Shown here: positions 25,802-39,900 of the stretch, one piece after another
Position numbering within the stretch: the stretch's first letter is position 1
How the letters are laid out: every line of letters starts with the position of its first letter
NCBI GenBank assembly: GCA_964017185.1
Contig: OZ024880.1
Span: 43,289,071-43,353,070 of the forward strand
DNA: 64,000 nucleotides
Direction of reading: 5' to 3'
Source of the DNA: Rugalucina vietnamica
Lineage: Eukaryota > Mollusca > Bivalvia > Lucinida > Lucinidae
Notes under the pieces: model-generated
Databases searched by the model: none
What the model saw: the letters and a program-made list of their open reading frames with translations, nothing else
Told to the model about the DNA's origin: nothing
Translations under genes and position numbers: made by a program

Positions 25802-26559
25802 GAGCCCACCCAGGGACGTTTATTTTTGCGATGTCTAAATTTCAATTTTGACATTGTACTTATGGTACATGTATTTTATGCATCTAATAGCGTCATAGAA
25901 GAAATTGTTTTCCTGTTGAGTTTGTTCTGCATGCAAAGAAAACTGAGCATTAAACAATATTACTAAATGAGCCGCCACAACAGAAAACCAACAATCTATG
26001 CAATTACTACGAAGCAATCAGCGCCTTTGTTTTCGCTACACAGATAGCACAAGTCTTCTTCTTTCTAAAATCCTTCGCTACACAGATAGAACAAGTCTTC
26101 TTCCTTCTAAATCCAAATTTTCCAGCCTCTAGCCATCGTCTGTGCCTGTATAGCTCGGTTTGTTTCAGGCCTATTTGGGAACCACATTGTTGGGTTTCTC
26201 ATGACGCGAATGCCACATTCTACGTAACACTGTGAGACATGAAAATCATCCAGACTGACTGACTGCAGCAGATATTTCTACAGCTGACCCAGGAATGATA
26301 CATTGGCATATAATTCAGCTATTTTGTACCCATAACCGTCCCTTGAATTTATTAAAACAGATGTTCAAGAAGACAGTTCATTATTACGAACTAGCAAACG
26401 CTTTTTTCACTTGTTTATCCGCATGTTTTTCAGTTTCATGAAACCTTGCATAATGCTTCCTCGCCTTTTAGCAAGGAAACTTGCATAAAGAAAATAAGAG
26501 ATTGCAGACCAAATGGAAAAGAAGCTTCGTGAAAAATGAAAACGTCCCTGGGTGGGCTC

Positions 26560-26599
<40 letters not shown>

Positions 26600-29500
26600 A
26601 TTTGCGCCACAGAGACGAGATATTTCGCTTTATGTGCACATTAGTTGACACTAATTATCAATCGAATGGTAGACTTAATTGTGTGACGTAGTATTGTCAG
26701 TTAAAAATGTTAATCTTCGTCTAACAAATCACAAGTACAACTCACATTCGTCCGGGTAAGCAATAATGATTTCCTGGTTACTGCCATCTAAATCAGCTCT
26801 GGATATGGTACCAGCGTTAAGGTCGGACCAGTAAACCTGCAAAACATTTAAGCATGCGTTAAGAAAACCAACAATCTGGGTTTCCTATCTGGTCCGACAC
26901 AAACCGGCCTCTGCAGCTACAGGAGAGGGTTAGAAGCTTGAAATTTCGGATATAAGAAGAAAAAATGTTTGTACAATCTGTGTAGCGAAAACAAAGGCTC
27001 TGATCAGCCGTGCAGTTACTGCACGGCTCATCTGCGCCTTTGTTTTCGCATATGCAAATAGTTACTGAGCTTTCAGATGCAGCGGCAAAGCCGACAAACA
27101 CTTGGGATTTGGCACAAATGCCAGTTTTAAAGTTTGGCTTACTCAAAAGATTTGTATTCTCGGCTTAAGCTTAACACCCCATTTTTGTTCTAACTTGGAC
27201 TCGCCCCTGCTATATACTCATTTAAGCCTGGCGTCCCTTTTGTGGGACATAGGCAAACAGCATAGCCCCGGATGGGACGCCGCAGAACCCGGCGTCCCAT
27301 CCGGGGCTATTCTGTTTGCTTAGAGAATTTTCATCGAAAAAATGAATAAAATTTAAAAATCACTGCTGACGCCCCTAAAAATGAAAGTGGACTCACCCAA
27401 ATGATAATGATGGGAAAATCCATTCGTCAACAGAGTCAATAGGAACTCACCTGTCTCTTTTTCATGTCAAAGGTCACAGCATACGGTTGTTTTAGCTGTT
27501 GAACCGGTATGATGACAAATTGGGACAGGAAACTTATATACATTAGTTTCTGATATCTCTGATCAGCTAACAACACGTGTGGTTCATACAGAGACTCTGA
27601 AAAAAGAGAGAAACAAAGCACGCACGCGAATAACTCATGAAATGAATGATGAAAGCCTTTCATAAGTTGGTTAGGAACATAGCATCAAGAAAACATGTCC
27701 ATGTAATGTATACCCCTTTAAACCCCACTTTTATATAGCAAAACTGGGGTATGCAGGGGTATACCTATTTTTATTATTTTTGCTCCAAAACATAGATTGT
27801 GGGTACTCGTTAGAACCGCCTCTGCGAGGCGGTTCTAACGTGAACCCACAATCTATGTTTTGAGCAAAAATAAGAAAAACATCAAAATTTTAAGCTGAAA
27901 ATTTTCAATTTTTAAAGCTTTAAAAATCTGTACATTGCATGGGCATGTTTTCGTAATGGCAAGTTTCTTTTTTATCTTCATTTCGATCTTCATAAAGTGA
28001 CAGGACTGTGATTAGTACATCATGAGTGACCATTTGTAGACTCAACAGGTTTTGCCCCTTTTTATTGTGAAGAAATCATGTCGCAAGATTTTAGATCCGC
28101 CATCATGTCTCAAGAAATCATGTCACAAGATTTTAGGGATCTCCATCGTCAAGCAGCTTACTGAATCAGTGAGTCCTCGTTTTTGATTCATCATGGTGGC
28201 CATCATGATTTATTTGTTTGTCCTTGGTGATTCATTGACTACTCAGAGATTCACCACGAGGGCCGAACAAATAACTAAATGTTGTGAACCACTGCAGAAG
28301 AAGATAATGGTGAGGTTAGGCGCCTGTAAACTCGGTTTAAGCCAACCCCCGCCCTCAAGTAATTTTGTATTACTGATCATTCCAAGGCGATACTTCTGTG
28401 GCGGTCCCATTTGTTTTATGTTTTGGGTTCAAATGTTTGTGCTGTTTGAACCTTATGTACGTTTTCATATTTTATTTAAGTTCGGGTAACAGAGTGTCCG
28501 CCTATAGGGAAATAGCTGCTCACTCGGCTTACTATGTGTTTTCTGAGTATAGGTTTTTTGGAGTGGGAGTTTCTTTCTGATTGTCGCTTTTCCTGATCAT
28601 TGCCCACTTGTACCTTTTTATATGGAGATTAGTTTCAACTTCTTTACTTGCAAAACTGCACAAAAAAATCCATTCTTCTTACTCTGAAAATCTTTGAAGG
28701 ACTTCTCACACTTCCATTGTTAACATATCACCAATGAAGATCTTACCCAAGATATGGGAACACATCTATATGATTCTTTCAATAATTTGAGAATATTAAG
28801 AGCTTAGCAAAGAAGTATTGAGAAAGTTTGGGGGATTTGCTGCAAGGAACCGGGATAATAACATTATAATTAAATTATTCTTACTTATACATTCTTTTAC
28901 TTACTATGATAAAATATTTAAGTAGAACGAAATATTTATATGAAAGCCAAGGGAGTGCTACAGCAGAGTAACGAACATTTTCAGAGCACCAAGTAGAAAA
29001 GTTTGTCCCTTCAAAAAATCAAGGTCATAGGTTATCAACAGTAGCATTACGAAAACTTGCCCGTGCAATATACAGAGATTTTTAAAGTTGTAAAAAAATG
29101 AAAATTTTCAGTGGAAATGTTTGGATATTTTTCTTATTTTTGCTTAAAACATAGATTGTGGGTACACGTTAGAACCTTCTCGCCGAGTACCCACAATCTA
29201 TGATTTAGAGCAAAATAAGAAAAATAGGTATACCCCTGCAAACCCCATTTTTTTCTATATAAAAGTGGGGTACAAGGGGGTATACTTTTCACGGACATGT
29301 TTTCCTGATGAAAACAACTCTTTTGTTTTACTGATCCGGGGTTATTTTTTTTATTTTCTGAAAAAAAAACTAGCTTTATTATTATACTAAAAGTCTAAGA
29401 TACTAGTGATAGTATGCCAGTTCGAAAATGTTTAAAAAATTCCGAAAAAAAAAAAAAAAACAAAGTACGAGGGTCATCCAGTAAGTTCTGACAATGGTCT

Positions 29501-32500
29501 CATATCTCCCTACCTGTTTATAAAATCAGAATAAGTTTGCACATCAAATGTGGCCATGGATGTTGCCTACTAGTGTGTGAAATATGAAGGCTTTATCACA
29601 ATCTGATCTGATGCTGTAACAACTTGTATGTAACACTCTGAGAGCGCATGGCCAAGCTAAGAAAACTGCGGTTTTGTCTTTATTTTTACTGGGGGGAGGG
29701 TTAGCAAAATCTTAACACTGTGTTTCGTTGTTTGGTCATACTAATGTTGTGTGATCATATCTGAATACCCAACTTCTCCATGAAACCAGCTATTGCAAAA
29801 ATGTTGGCTTTGCCGCTTTCGACATGCACGGTTGCAAGGCAACAAAAGAAAATTGACGATTTTCCCCGGTTTCGGTGTCATGGTATATTTTGAACACTTC
29901 TGTAACCTATACCAAACAGCTAACATATGAATGGATGCATGTTTTGTTGAAGCTGTTGTATGGTCTTTTGAACACAAATAAAAAGTGACTTTCAAGGACC
30001 CTTACATACGAGATATACTACACTTTGTAGTATGACCCTATTTTTATGGTAAAAATCTGTTGCCAAAATAGCCACATGTCGAAAACAAAACCCTACTTTA
30101 GTTGCAATTGTAGGCAACACCACTTACTATGGCAGTCAAAACCAACACACATATAGTCTTTATCCATTTATATACAATGTTTTAAAAAAGATTTTGCTAT
30201 TGCTATAAAATTGAGTCATGAAAATGGCATATAAGGTCGTGGCCATGGCATTTTACCTTTAGGTCTTTAGTTGCTAAGCAACCGTTTCTGTGGCAACATG
30301 ATTATTATTTTTCTTCATGATGTAGGTCCATACATATGCAGGTACACGTGAATATAACTGAATCACACATTTTGGTAATAAATTCTGTTTTATGAGGCCA
30401 TTGTCAGAACTTATTGGATGACCCTCGTATCAAGTTTTAAATAAGAAATATTCGCCTTTTATTCTCATCTTGTGCGTGTTAGTATACTGCAATTAAAGTA
30501 AAAAGTCCAACCTGTTGTGCTCCCATATTCACATTTGGTGTGATCAGTGGTGTTGACTCTATAGCCTATACCACAGAAGCAGGTGTAACGCCGGCTGGTA
30601 TTACTGGGGACACACAGTTGCTCACAGGGGTTACGTCTCATATCACAGGCACCTGATGTTACGAAAACACATCCATGTAGTGGATATACTGAACAGATTT
30701 TACAGGGTTTAGCTTTCTGCATAACGTAAACTACGTATGTAGGGGACCGGAATGTCCGCGGACCGGAATGTTCGCAAAAAATAAGTTGTTTTAAATATGT
30801 ATATAAACATAAATAATCATTACATAAGTCTATTAAATGCAAAAATTCGGGGAAATAATTTTCATAAAACGAAAAAAGAACTTAGAAAAAATTCCTTGCG
30901 GACATTCCGGGACGCCCCCAAGGGACCGAAATGTCCGCAGACCGGAAATGTCCGTAAATGTTTTTTCTCTTTAAACCGATAAATACCTATCGGTTATGCT
31001 TTATTAATGGGATAAAACAAGTAAATTATAACCATAATGACCATATGACCCAACCACGAATGTCTGTTGCTGTTGTTGTTAGTAGATCCCTCCTCTTCCA
31101 GGAGAACCACGTTGATACGTGTGAATTTCTCAGATTTAATACTTTGAGGCTTAATACTTGCACCCCACCGATTTCAAGCTCTTATATTGTTCTTGCTATC
31201 AAGTGTTTTCCCATACACCACGATAAACATGCAACTAACTTCAACATATGTACACTTGTATATACAAGTTCGTAACAGTTCAGTTTGACTGGCTGAGCAA
31301 GGAAGTGCGTTTCATATGAAGAGCATAGCAGAGTCCTCTGGAGAAAGTCTCCATCTCATGCAGGAATGCTTCCAGGAGTAGCACACTATTAGGATCAATC
31401 AGCACTGTACAGTCCAGGAGAATAGCAGTGAACTCTGTATCATTAATTTTAAAGTCATTCAGCTTTGCCACACCCAATGAATTCTGAATTAACTTATAGA
31501 TCTTATCCAGAAATGGTTGTCTTATTTTGTTTAGTGACTCACATCTAAGCAAGAAATGCTCAATATTTTCTGGTTCTTTGAAACATAACAAGCACGTTGG
31601 ATCCACCTCAAACTGATTAAACCTCGCACGTGTGGCCTGTAGCATATAAGTACCAGACATTAACCTGGCCTTCCAACCAGCCCTCTGGACCGACATGATA
31701 TCATAACCAGCATCACGCCAGACCAGATGAGCCAATCCGATGGGATAATTCTGAACATTCATAAATCTCATGGAAGTTTTTCCCATCTGTTTGTAATAAA
31801 ACATGTTTGACCGTTTGGTCACAATTTCTTCCATGTTTACACAATTGTAATTCTGTCGTTCAAATTATTGCATTTCAACGGTAAATTTTAACTCTTAAAT
31901 GAGTTTACATGACATTATTCATAGTAATTAACAGCTTTAATAGCTATAGTTTCAATAAAAAATATTGCGGACATCCCGGATCATTTAGACCGACCCGCAA
32001 TGTCCGCAACGTTTAAAATTTATAATAAATGATGAAAACGGTTAATGATAAAAAAACATGTCATATTATTTCGAAAGTTGAAGCAACTCATCATAAACTA
32101 ATTGTAATTATGGTCCACAATGCCTATTATACAACAGATCCGATCACTTTACAAATACATTATCTTTAAGATATGCTTTGCTTGTGTTTCAACGAACAGT
32201 CGGAGCAATTTTTAGTTTACACCCTTGTAATTCTTACGTAACAAATGCATTTCAACGGGGCATCTTCAATAAGTTTACATGGCAATATTTATAGTTTTTA
32301 ACAGATACAATAGGAATAGTTTCAATAAAAATGTTGCGGACATTCCGGACCATTTTGGCCGCCCAGCAATGTCCGCAACATTTAAAGTTTATCACAGATC
32401 TGATCACTTTCTTGTTATGTAAACGATTTGTAGTAGTTGTTGTAGTTGTAGTTGACAGTATATGAGATCCAGGAGATAAGCGGCAGAATAGACTCAATGC

Positions 32501-32989
32501 GGTTGTAGTTATATTAAACATCAGAGGTTTAAACGAAACTGGGGAATAAAAATGTAATCACTATACGACTTGTATTTGATTTGGACCAAAGTAAAATAGG
32601 GCTACACATGATATCCTGTTGAAAAGTAACATCATATAGATAAATGTTGAAGGTACACATGTATATAGTTAATGAATTGAAATGATAAATTATATAAAAT
32701 ATTATGTTTATGCTAACGTGTACTTCGTACGCTTTTTTTCTGCCACAAAACACATCGTCGATATGTCACATAGTACTATATATTATTTTGGGCCTATTTA
32801 AGTTTTCCTCTTACTTGATCTATGTTTTGGTTCGTTCGACCTGTGATGAAAATCAACACCAAACCAATTCCCGTATCTAAACCATCCATACGTGGCGTTT
32901 CCAACCAGCATCTTTGAATATTTATCTACAGCATGTAACCCTCCACTCTTGTACGAGGCGTCGCTGAATATCACATAGTCCTGCAAAAA

Positions 32990-33041
<52 letters not shown>

Positions 33042-33465
33042 AATAATAAACTCTTGTAAAGCACATTAAAGCTTTGTAGGCACATTCTATACTCTATTTC
33101 CACTTCTTCTTTTGTTCTTCAAAATCCTATGATACCAAATTTGACATTGTCGTTAAATACATTGTAGGCTAAGTTCAACCAAAGGTCATGAGTTATACAA
33201 ACTATGATGGACCATGATCCCCTGAAGTTACATATCAAATTTTATTGGAATTGGAACACCGATTCTGGAGAGGTTTTTGTTATTTATAGCCATGACGGCC
33301 ATCTTGGTCAGGTGACATGGACCATTTATATTCGTTCCCGATTCAAAGGACGATATACGTAAAGTGCATTGAGCTAATAAAAGTTTACACAAAGAATTGC
33401 ATTTTTTATATAATGTGCACCCTGTAAAACTTAAATAATTTTGTAAAGATTTGTTTCAACAAAAG

Positions 33466-33502
<37 letters not shown>

Positions 33503-36500
33503 GGATTCAGAAATATCTGATGTTCTCCATTATTGATTTACGAGGGGGATTGGAAAGTACGTAGCGCGATCCATATTTCAGTAACTGATCGACAAGGTAT
33601 CATTTTAAACATCTATCTTTCTTCTACGTTCTTATACTAGTTTCATGAAGGTGCCAAGATGCAGTCAGGAAAATAGTTTTTGTAAGCATGGGTACTGTTT
33701 GTATACTGGAAAAAGTAAAATATCGATGAAATAGACAATTGTTTATTGTTTTTAAATTTAGCAGTGTATGAACACTGTTTAATGGAGTAAAAATGTTTTG
33801 CGCCATTTTGTAACCCATCCTATAGGCAATTTATTGTGCAATTCATGACTGAATTTGCAAATTCTTATGACTTAAAAACGAAACAGCAATACCTCCGTCT
33901 CCTGTAATTCTCTGCAATTAGTTCATTTTCTATGTCAAAACGCGCCCGTCACAATGATTTGAATTTGAAAAGATAAAATCAACATTTGTTTAAATTCATT
34001 TTGTGTGTAGTTTCATACGAGGCACAGTTTTCCTGCTTTGAAACAAGACAAACAAAAATTATTTAGAGCACAACAAAGGGTAGATAACTGTTCAAATCTG
34101 GTCAAAGGTATGGGGATTTTAGCTAGGAATCATTTTGTTTGTATACAGCTGTAAATTGAGAACTGTAGCGAATAGAATGGTATGAAACGTTTATGAGTTG
34201 AAATCAATTACTAGAGTGATGACTGACAAGATTTCCTGAAGAAACATTCTATAGTTTATAAGATATGAGGGGGTAAGTTACCCCACCCACTTCTTGAAAA
34301 TATGGGGTAATGTCATTAAGATTCATTTTCATAGGAACTGATCAAGATAAGACGACGTATTTGCATGACGAAATTCTCCTTGTGCATTGTTCACAACGAA
34401 TAACGCAAAACATATACTCAGAAGGCACAAATCTTGCTGCAATACCAACCTTAATCTCAATACAAATGGGTAGAAAAGACACAAAAATGCTAATTTTCGA
34501 ATTGGTACAACTTCAAAATTAATCAATATTTTTCGCATCTAATGATGCTATTCATGCAAGCAATGGCGGCAGAAGACATCTACAGAAAAAGAATTTAGAG
34601 ACATGTCGCTTATTTGTCATACTATGATCTCGAGTTAGGTCACTGATTTTCTATCGATTTTTTTGCAATATTTTTTCGAAAATTTCCGCCAGTATATAAA
34701 CATGCCTTCATTTTGAGCGTGCGAGACACGTGCATACCAGGTCTTTGGACAACAACCAATGCATCATCTTAAAGAGGAGGAATTCTTTTTTCCATACATG
34801 TATTACTTTAATATATTTACCAACGCATTAAGTAATTACGATGCCATACTACGCACTTTTCATCTGCCCCTCGTACTTACATGCATAATTGCCACCCCAG
34901 TGAATAATGAGTTTTCTCTGGCATATACCTCTTCTAGCGCATCACCGTTCAGATCTGAGGTGTATAATGCACTTTTGATAGCTCGGTGTACCCAATATAG
35001 CCTGCAAATCAGACAATTTGGTGCTATTTTAGTATAAGTGATGCTTTTTAGTATAAATAGTGTCATTTTAGTAGAGGTGGTGCTATTTTAGTATAAATGA
35101 TTTCATTTTAGTACAAGAGCTGCTATGTTAGTATAGTGTGGCGTTATTTTAATGCAAATGATGCTTTTTCATATATGAGGTGTATAATGCGCTTCTAATC
35201 GTTCGACGTACCCAATATAGCCTGCAAATCAGACAATTTGGCGCTGTTTTAGTATAAGTTGTGCTATTTAAGCATAAGTGGTGTCATCTTAGTTTAAGTG
35301 GTGCTATTTTAGTATGCATGCTTCGTTTTAGTAGAATGGGTGCTATTTTAGTATTAATCGTTTCATTTTAGTATAAGGGACGCTATTTTGAAACAAATCG
35401 TTTCTTTTTAGTATAAGTGGTGCTATTTCAGTATATTTACATTTTTCTAAAACCTCCTTAGATGAACCATTAGATGTTCATCTGTGTTCATGCTTCCATG
35501 AACAACATTGTGTCACGCGACGTGACGTAATCCAAACTTGACGTCAAAAAACATGAATCTCGCCAATCTGATTGGACGTTGTAAACGTCGACGCCGTTCC
35601 GCTGTTTGAACACACACTGTGTGTAGATTCTCTGTTTGCTGGTAAATGTGACCGCCTTGGTGATTTTTCAACAAGCGATAGAGAGAAATGAATGTAAATA
35701 TAAGCAATGAGTTTAATTTTTCTGTTGTTCATGGAGCTATGAACCGCAGTGGGTCGCTAGCAAAGCTTACATGAACCCCTTCGGGGTTCATTCACTTTGC
35801 ACGCGACCCACTGCGGTTCATAGCTCCATGAACACCAGAAAAATGAAATTCATTTCTTAAATAAATCGTTTCGTTGTAGTATAACTGGTGCTATTTTAGT
35901 ATTATAAGTAGCTAATTATAAGTGGTACTATTTTAGTATAACTAGTTTCATTTTAGTATATGAGGTGTTAATTAGTCTGTCTGACTGTAATAAGGTAATA
36001 AAACAGTAAAAAGTATCATACTTATCTGTGTAAAAGTCAATAGTGATATCAACTATGTAGTATTTGTAGCCTTGTACGATGTTCTGGCAGTCAGATCCGT
36101 CTACGTAACAACGCTGTAAGCGGTTCATTGCGTAGTCTTCTATGTTACTCCAATACAGATACCTACAATAACACATCTGAATTAAAATTGCACTGTTCTG
36201 CTAAGATTTCATACTAATTCTTAGGTTTGCCTAAGGACAGATCTGGTTTTGAAATATTTCGTCTATTTCTAAGGGCCCCTCTTGGACATTTAGAAGAAAT
36301 TCAGACAACGGTGATGCATGCATGACTAGCTGTCTTGCCATCGATCGATCAACCCTGTTCTGATACAAAAGTACACGACGTTAAAGACGAACAAAATAGT
36401 TTTATGTGAGCGGGTGCCCCAGTTCTTATATTTATTTTGTAGAATGACTTTCTGTTTCTCTTTTGAAGATTTTATAACATTTAATCCAATACAAATAAAT

Positions 36501-36914
36501 ATCATAGGAGGCGGTCCTATATATTAATACTAAGCAAGAAGGCGGAATGACCACCGTTCATTAACTTCCGGATATTGGAAGTTACAGTACGGATCTGTCA
36601 AAATTTGTATTGTGTCATACTACAAGTTAGTTTAAGACCTCGTAGAAAAAAAATAAGTAAAACAGCTCGTCTTCGACTCGCTTTATTTTATTTATTTTTC
36701 TACTCGGTACTTTAACTGTAACTTAATGTTTTGAATAGTATTCCATTTCCTTTTCTAAGAAAGATTGACAAATATACAAACATTGTAGCTAAATTTTCTT
36801 AGGTAGTCTTATAGGACCGCTTCAATATCAGCATGTCCATTTAAGTTAAACATCTCCATATATCCCTAAATTCCATTCTATGGCATCATAAGGTCGGTCC
36901 TTACTGTATCAAAA

Positions 36915-36975
<61 letters not shown>

Positions 36976-39900
36976 AATTAAATAAATAAATAAATTCAGT
37001 GTAAATGAAGATAGAGATTAAAATCACTGAGGCTCTGCACAATTAAGTTATTTTACTGTTGCTCTGCAGATGATTTGAAGTTTAACAAAAAGTGCAATGC
37101 CATTTGTTAACTTATTTATTTAACAGAACTCTTACATTTTCCTCGGATGAATCGCTATTGCCTTTGGTTTTCCAAGGTTTCGAAGCAGTTTGTATACATG
37201 GGAGCCATCTGTTTTGGCTACCATGATATGACCATACTCCAGATCAGTCCAGTACAGATTCTCAGACGGTCCATCAATGGTAATACCTGTAAGACAGAGC
37301 CACTGATGTAATGAGCCCTGTCGACTCAAGAAAGGCGGTCTTCGGGGTGTCCGAAGAAGTCCGACATAAACAGGCGCGTACAGTCACAGAAAAAGGCTTG
37401 GATTTCGGATTTAGTAAGAAGTTTAATTGGATTTTCATGTGTCGAAAACAAAGGGTTTTTACATAGGCACAGAATCAGGTTTTCTCGTTATGCGACTGTA
37501 ATAGTTTCCAGAAGGAAGTTATCGCTAGGTACGCAAAGCATGCAGTTGTGCAAGAAATATCAGTACATGTAAATTTTTAAAAGCGTACATCCGGATCGTT
37601 TGATTGAAGCACAAATCATTTTATTGAGTGAAATCAACGTTAAGAATTTTTTAAGTTTTAAAATCAACATCGAGGTGAGGCATGTGCCCAAAGAAGATTT
37701 TAGTTGTTCTGTTCTTGCATGTATTTCGATATACAAATGCGTTTTCGCATTTTAAGATGAATCAATTGCCGTGTAAAAAAGAAAGTCGGAGATGAAAGTA
37801 ACATTAAATTATATATATGTAGTTAAATCACTTTACCTCCAACATCGCCAATTGCATAGGAAACGACATTACTTTCAGAGCCTTGCTGTAGTCTTGAAGA
37901 CTTAATGACCTGGAAAAGATAAAGTTACCACAATTCTTCAGAGAGTATCATGACAGACTGAATAAAACATTGCATAACTCGTATCAAACTGGCTGCATAC
38001 TCTTCTGATCTAAAGTGTGTTTCCTAGTGCCTGATAAGGTTTTTGGCTAATATTTTGCAACTGTTAAATTGTAGATGAAATATTTTGCGGCACAATTGGG
38101 TGTTAAATATATGATTTTTTTTAATCCTTTACTTGTTATGTACAATCAAAGGGGAGTAACCTTGATTAATATATATTTCATTTTGTGTTATTCTTTTTTT
38201 TTTCTAGAATTTATAGAGTCTAGAACTTGATAGAAGTGTGTCATTGATTATTTGTTTTTATAATCATTATATAATTAAGAAGTTATGAGCACATTACAGA
38301 AGTTTCTGGATGAAACTGGGTGATTCGATCTGGGTGATTCATTATTGTCACCATAAAGAAATAATATATTTTCTATAGATATAGAAAGATCTGGTTTCTC
38401 AATTACAGTACTCTGGTACGTATAAGTTCTCTGTGACCTCTATAGAAGCCTCCGTGGTGCAGTGGTTAAGTCACTCGCCTTGTAAAACAGGGGTCGCAGG
38501 TTCGATCCCGGGCTTCTCCAAAAACCTCCTCCCGGTTGAGCCTTCGGGTGCTCCCGGAACAACAAACCCACAAAACAACCTCCTATAGTACTGGTCTCGC
38601 CCAGGAAAAAAAAAAAAAGTCAATGCCATGTGACCATTTGACAGAACAAAAATATTGTTCTGTACTATCTCGAACAGTTTAGTATATAAATTTGCTAGAA
38701 GCAAGCTAGTATATGTTTCCTTAGATTTATATATGCAGGTCTCAATCCAGGCTCATGCATTCTTGAAGTCGAAGTCAGTTAATGTTTATATTTTTGCTCG
38801 TTTCACTAGTTTTGGATTAGAATAATATATTGTGGATTATTATAGATTAACGGTGGACATACATCTTGTACTAATATGGACTTGAACTTTTGGAAACTGG
38901 ATTGAGGATATCTGTGAACTGACATTTTGAGGGACAAGGATTTATTTACACACTTGTGTTGTAAGTCATTTATTTATTTATTTACTTATTTATTCATTTA
39001 TTTGTATGTATTGATTGCATTTATTTGTTTATTTGTTTCATTAGATTATTAAGTTTTAAAATTTTTTGGTTGTTCTTTGCTGGATTAGCCAGCTACCTGG
39101 AAACATTATCTTATGTTTATCTTGTCTCGTTACGCTTGCTCTTAACATGAGCAACTAGTTTGTCGCGATAAGTGATGCAAACATTTCGAAAATCGGCTGA
39201 CAAAATTTAAAAAGGTTCTGGTTAAAACATTTTTGAATATGGATTTTCTGTATAAAAATCTCATGGAAGGGAGGTAAATATTTCCCGCAAAATTTTTGAT
39301 TGGTAGTATATTATAATGATTGCTCAAAATCATTATAAAATGACACAAATGATTTAAATGTTTTAGAAAAATCATCGATTACCTCCCTTGCCAATGCCAA
39401 ATCCTAGTCAAAGTTTGTTTTGGCCATTAAAACTTTATCTGCTGACCGATTTTCAAAATTTTTGCAAGTCCTATTGGGACAAACTAATATCAAGATTTTG
39501 ACATAAAACAATTTTCCAATCGTCCCCACACAAAATCTGCGAAAAACATTATCAAAGGCAAGGTTTAAAACAGAATCTAAATTATTGGGCTATGCAACAT
39601 GCATAAATTTAAGGCGATAAGGGACTGTCAATTTCTACAGTATACTACTTGTAGGTGAAACAGTGTCATTTACATCAGACTACCTTGGTAACAGATTCAT
39701 AGTAAAAAATCTTCATCAGTCTTGTATCTGACGTCAGAGCCCTGATGGGATGCTGGGACTCCATAACCTGTTGTGGTTTGATACTAGTAGGGGGATCGAA
39801 CTCGGCAAAGTTTTGAACCATGGAGTAGATCCCGTCAGCTTTGGGAATGAGAATGCCACTGAACGCATCATGACCTGCAAATACGGGTGACATAATAGCC

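Larger units (their letters stand above)
25665..26705. repeat. Inverted duplication carrying the two tRNA-Asn genes
   Basis: The arms 25670-25818 and 26543-26705 match in inverted orientation, including the AATACTAC and CGAATGGT-type flanks as well as the tRNAs. The spacer holds a GAGCCGCC-type MITE (about 25969-26214). Confidence 0.7.

Noticed and set aside
31280-31834. Host exon of the LRP-like gene
   Set aside because: The zinc-binding CX2C...HX4C end and RT-like context identify a LINE remnant; it does not fit the propeller between exons 14 and 15.
38448-38521. tRNA-like sequence
   Set aside because: Followed by a SINE body and A tract; stems are imperfect, so not called as a tRNA gene.
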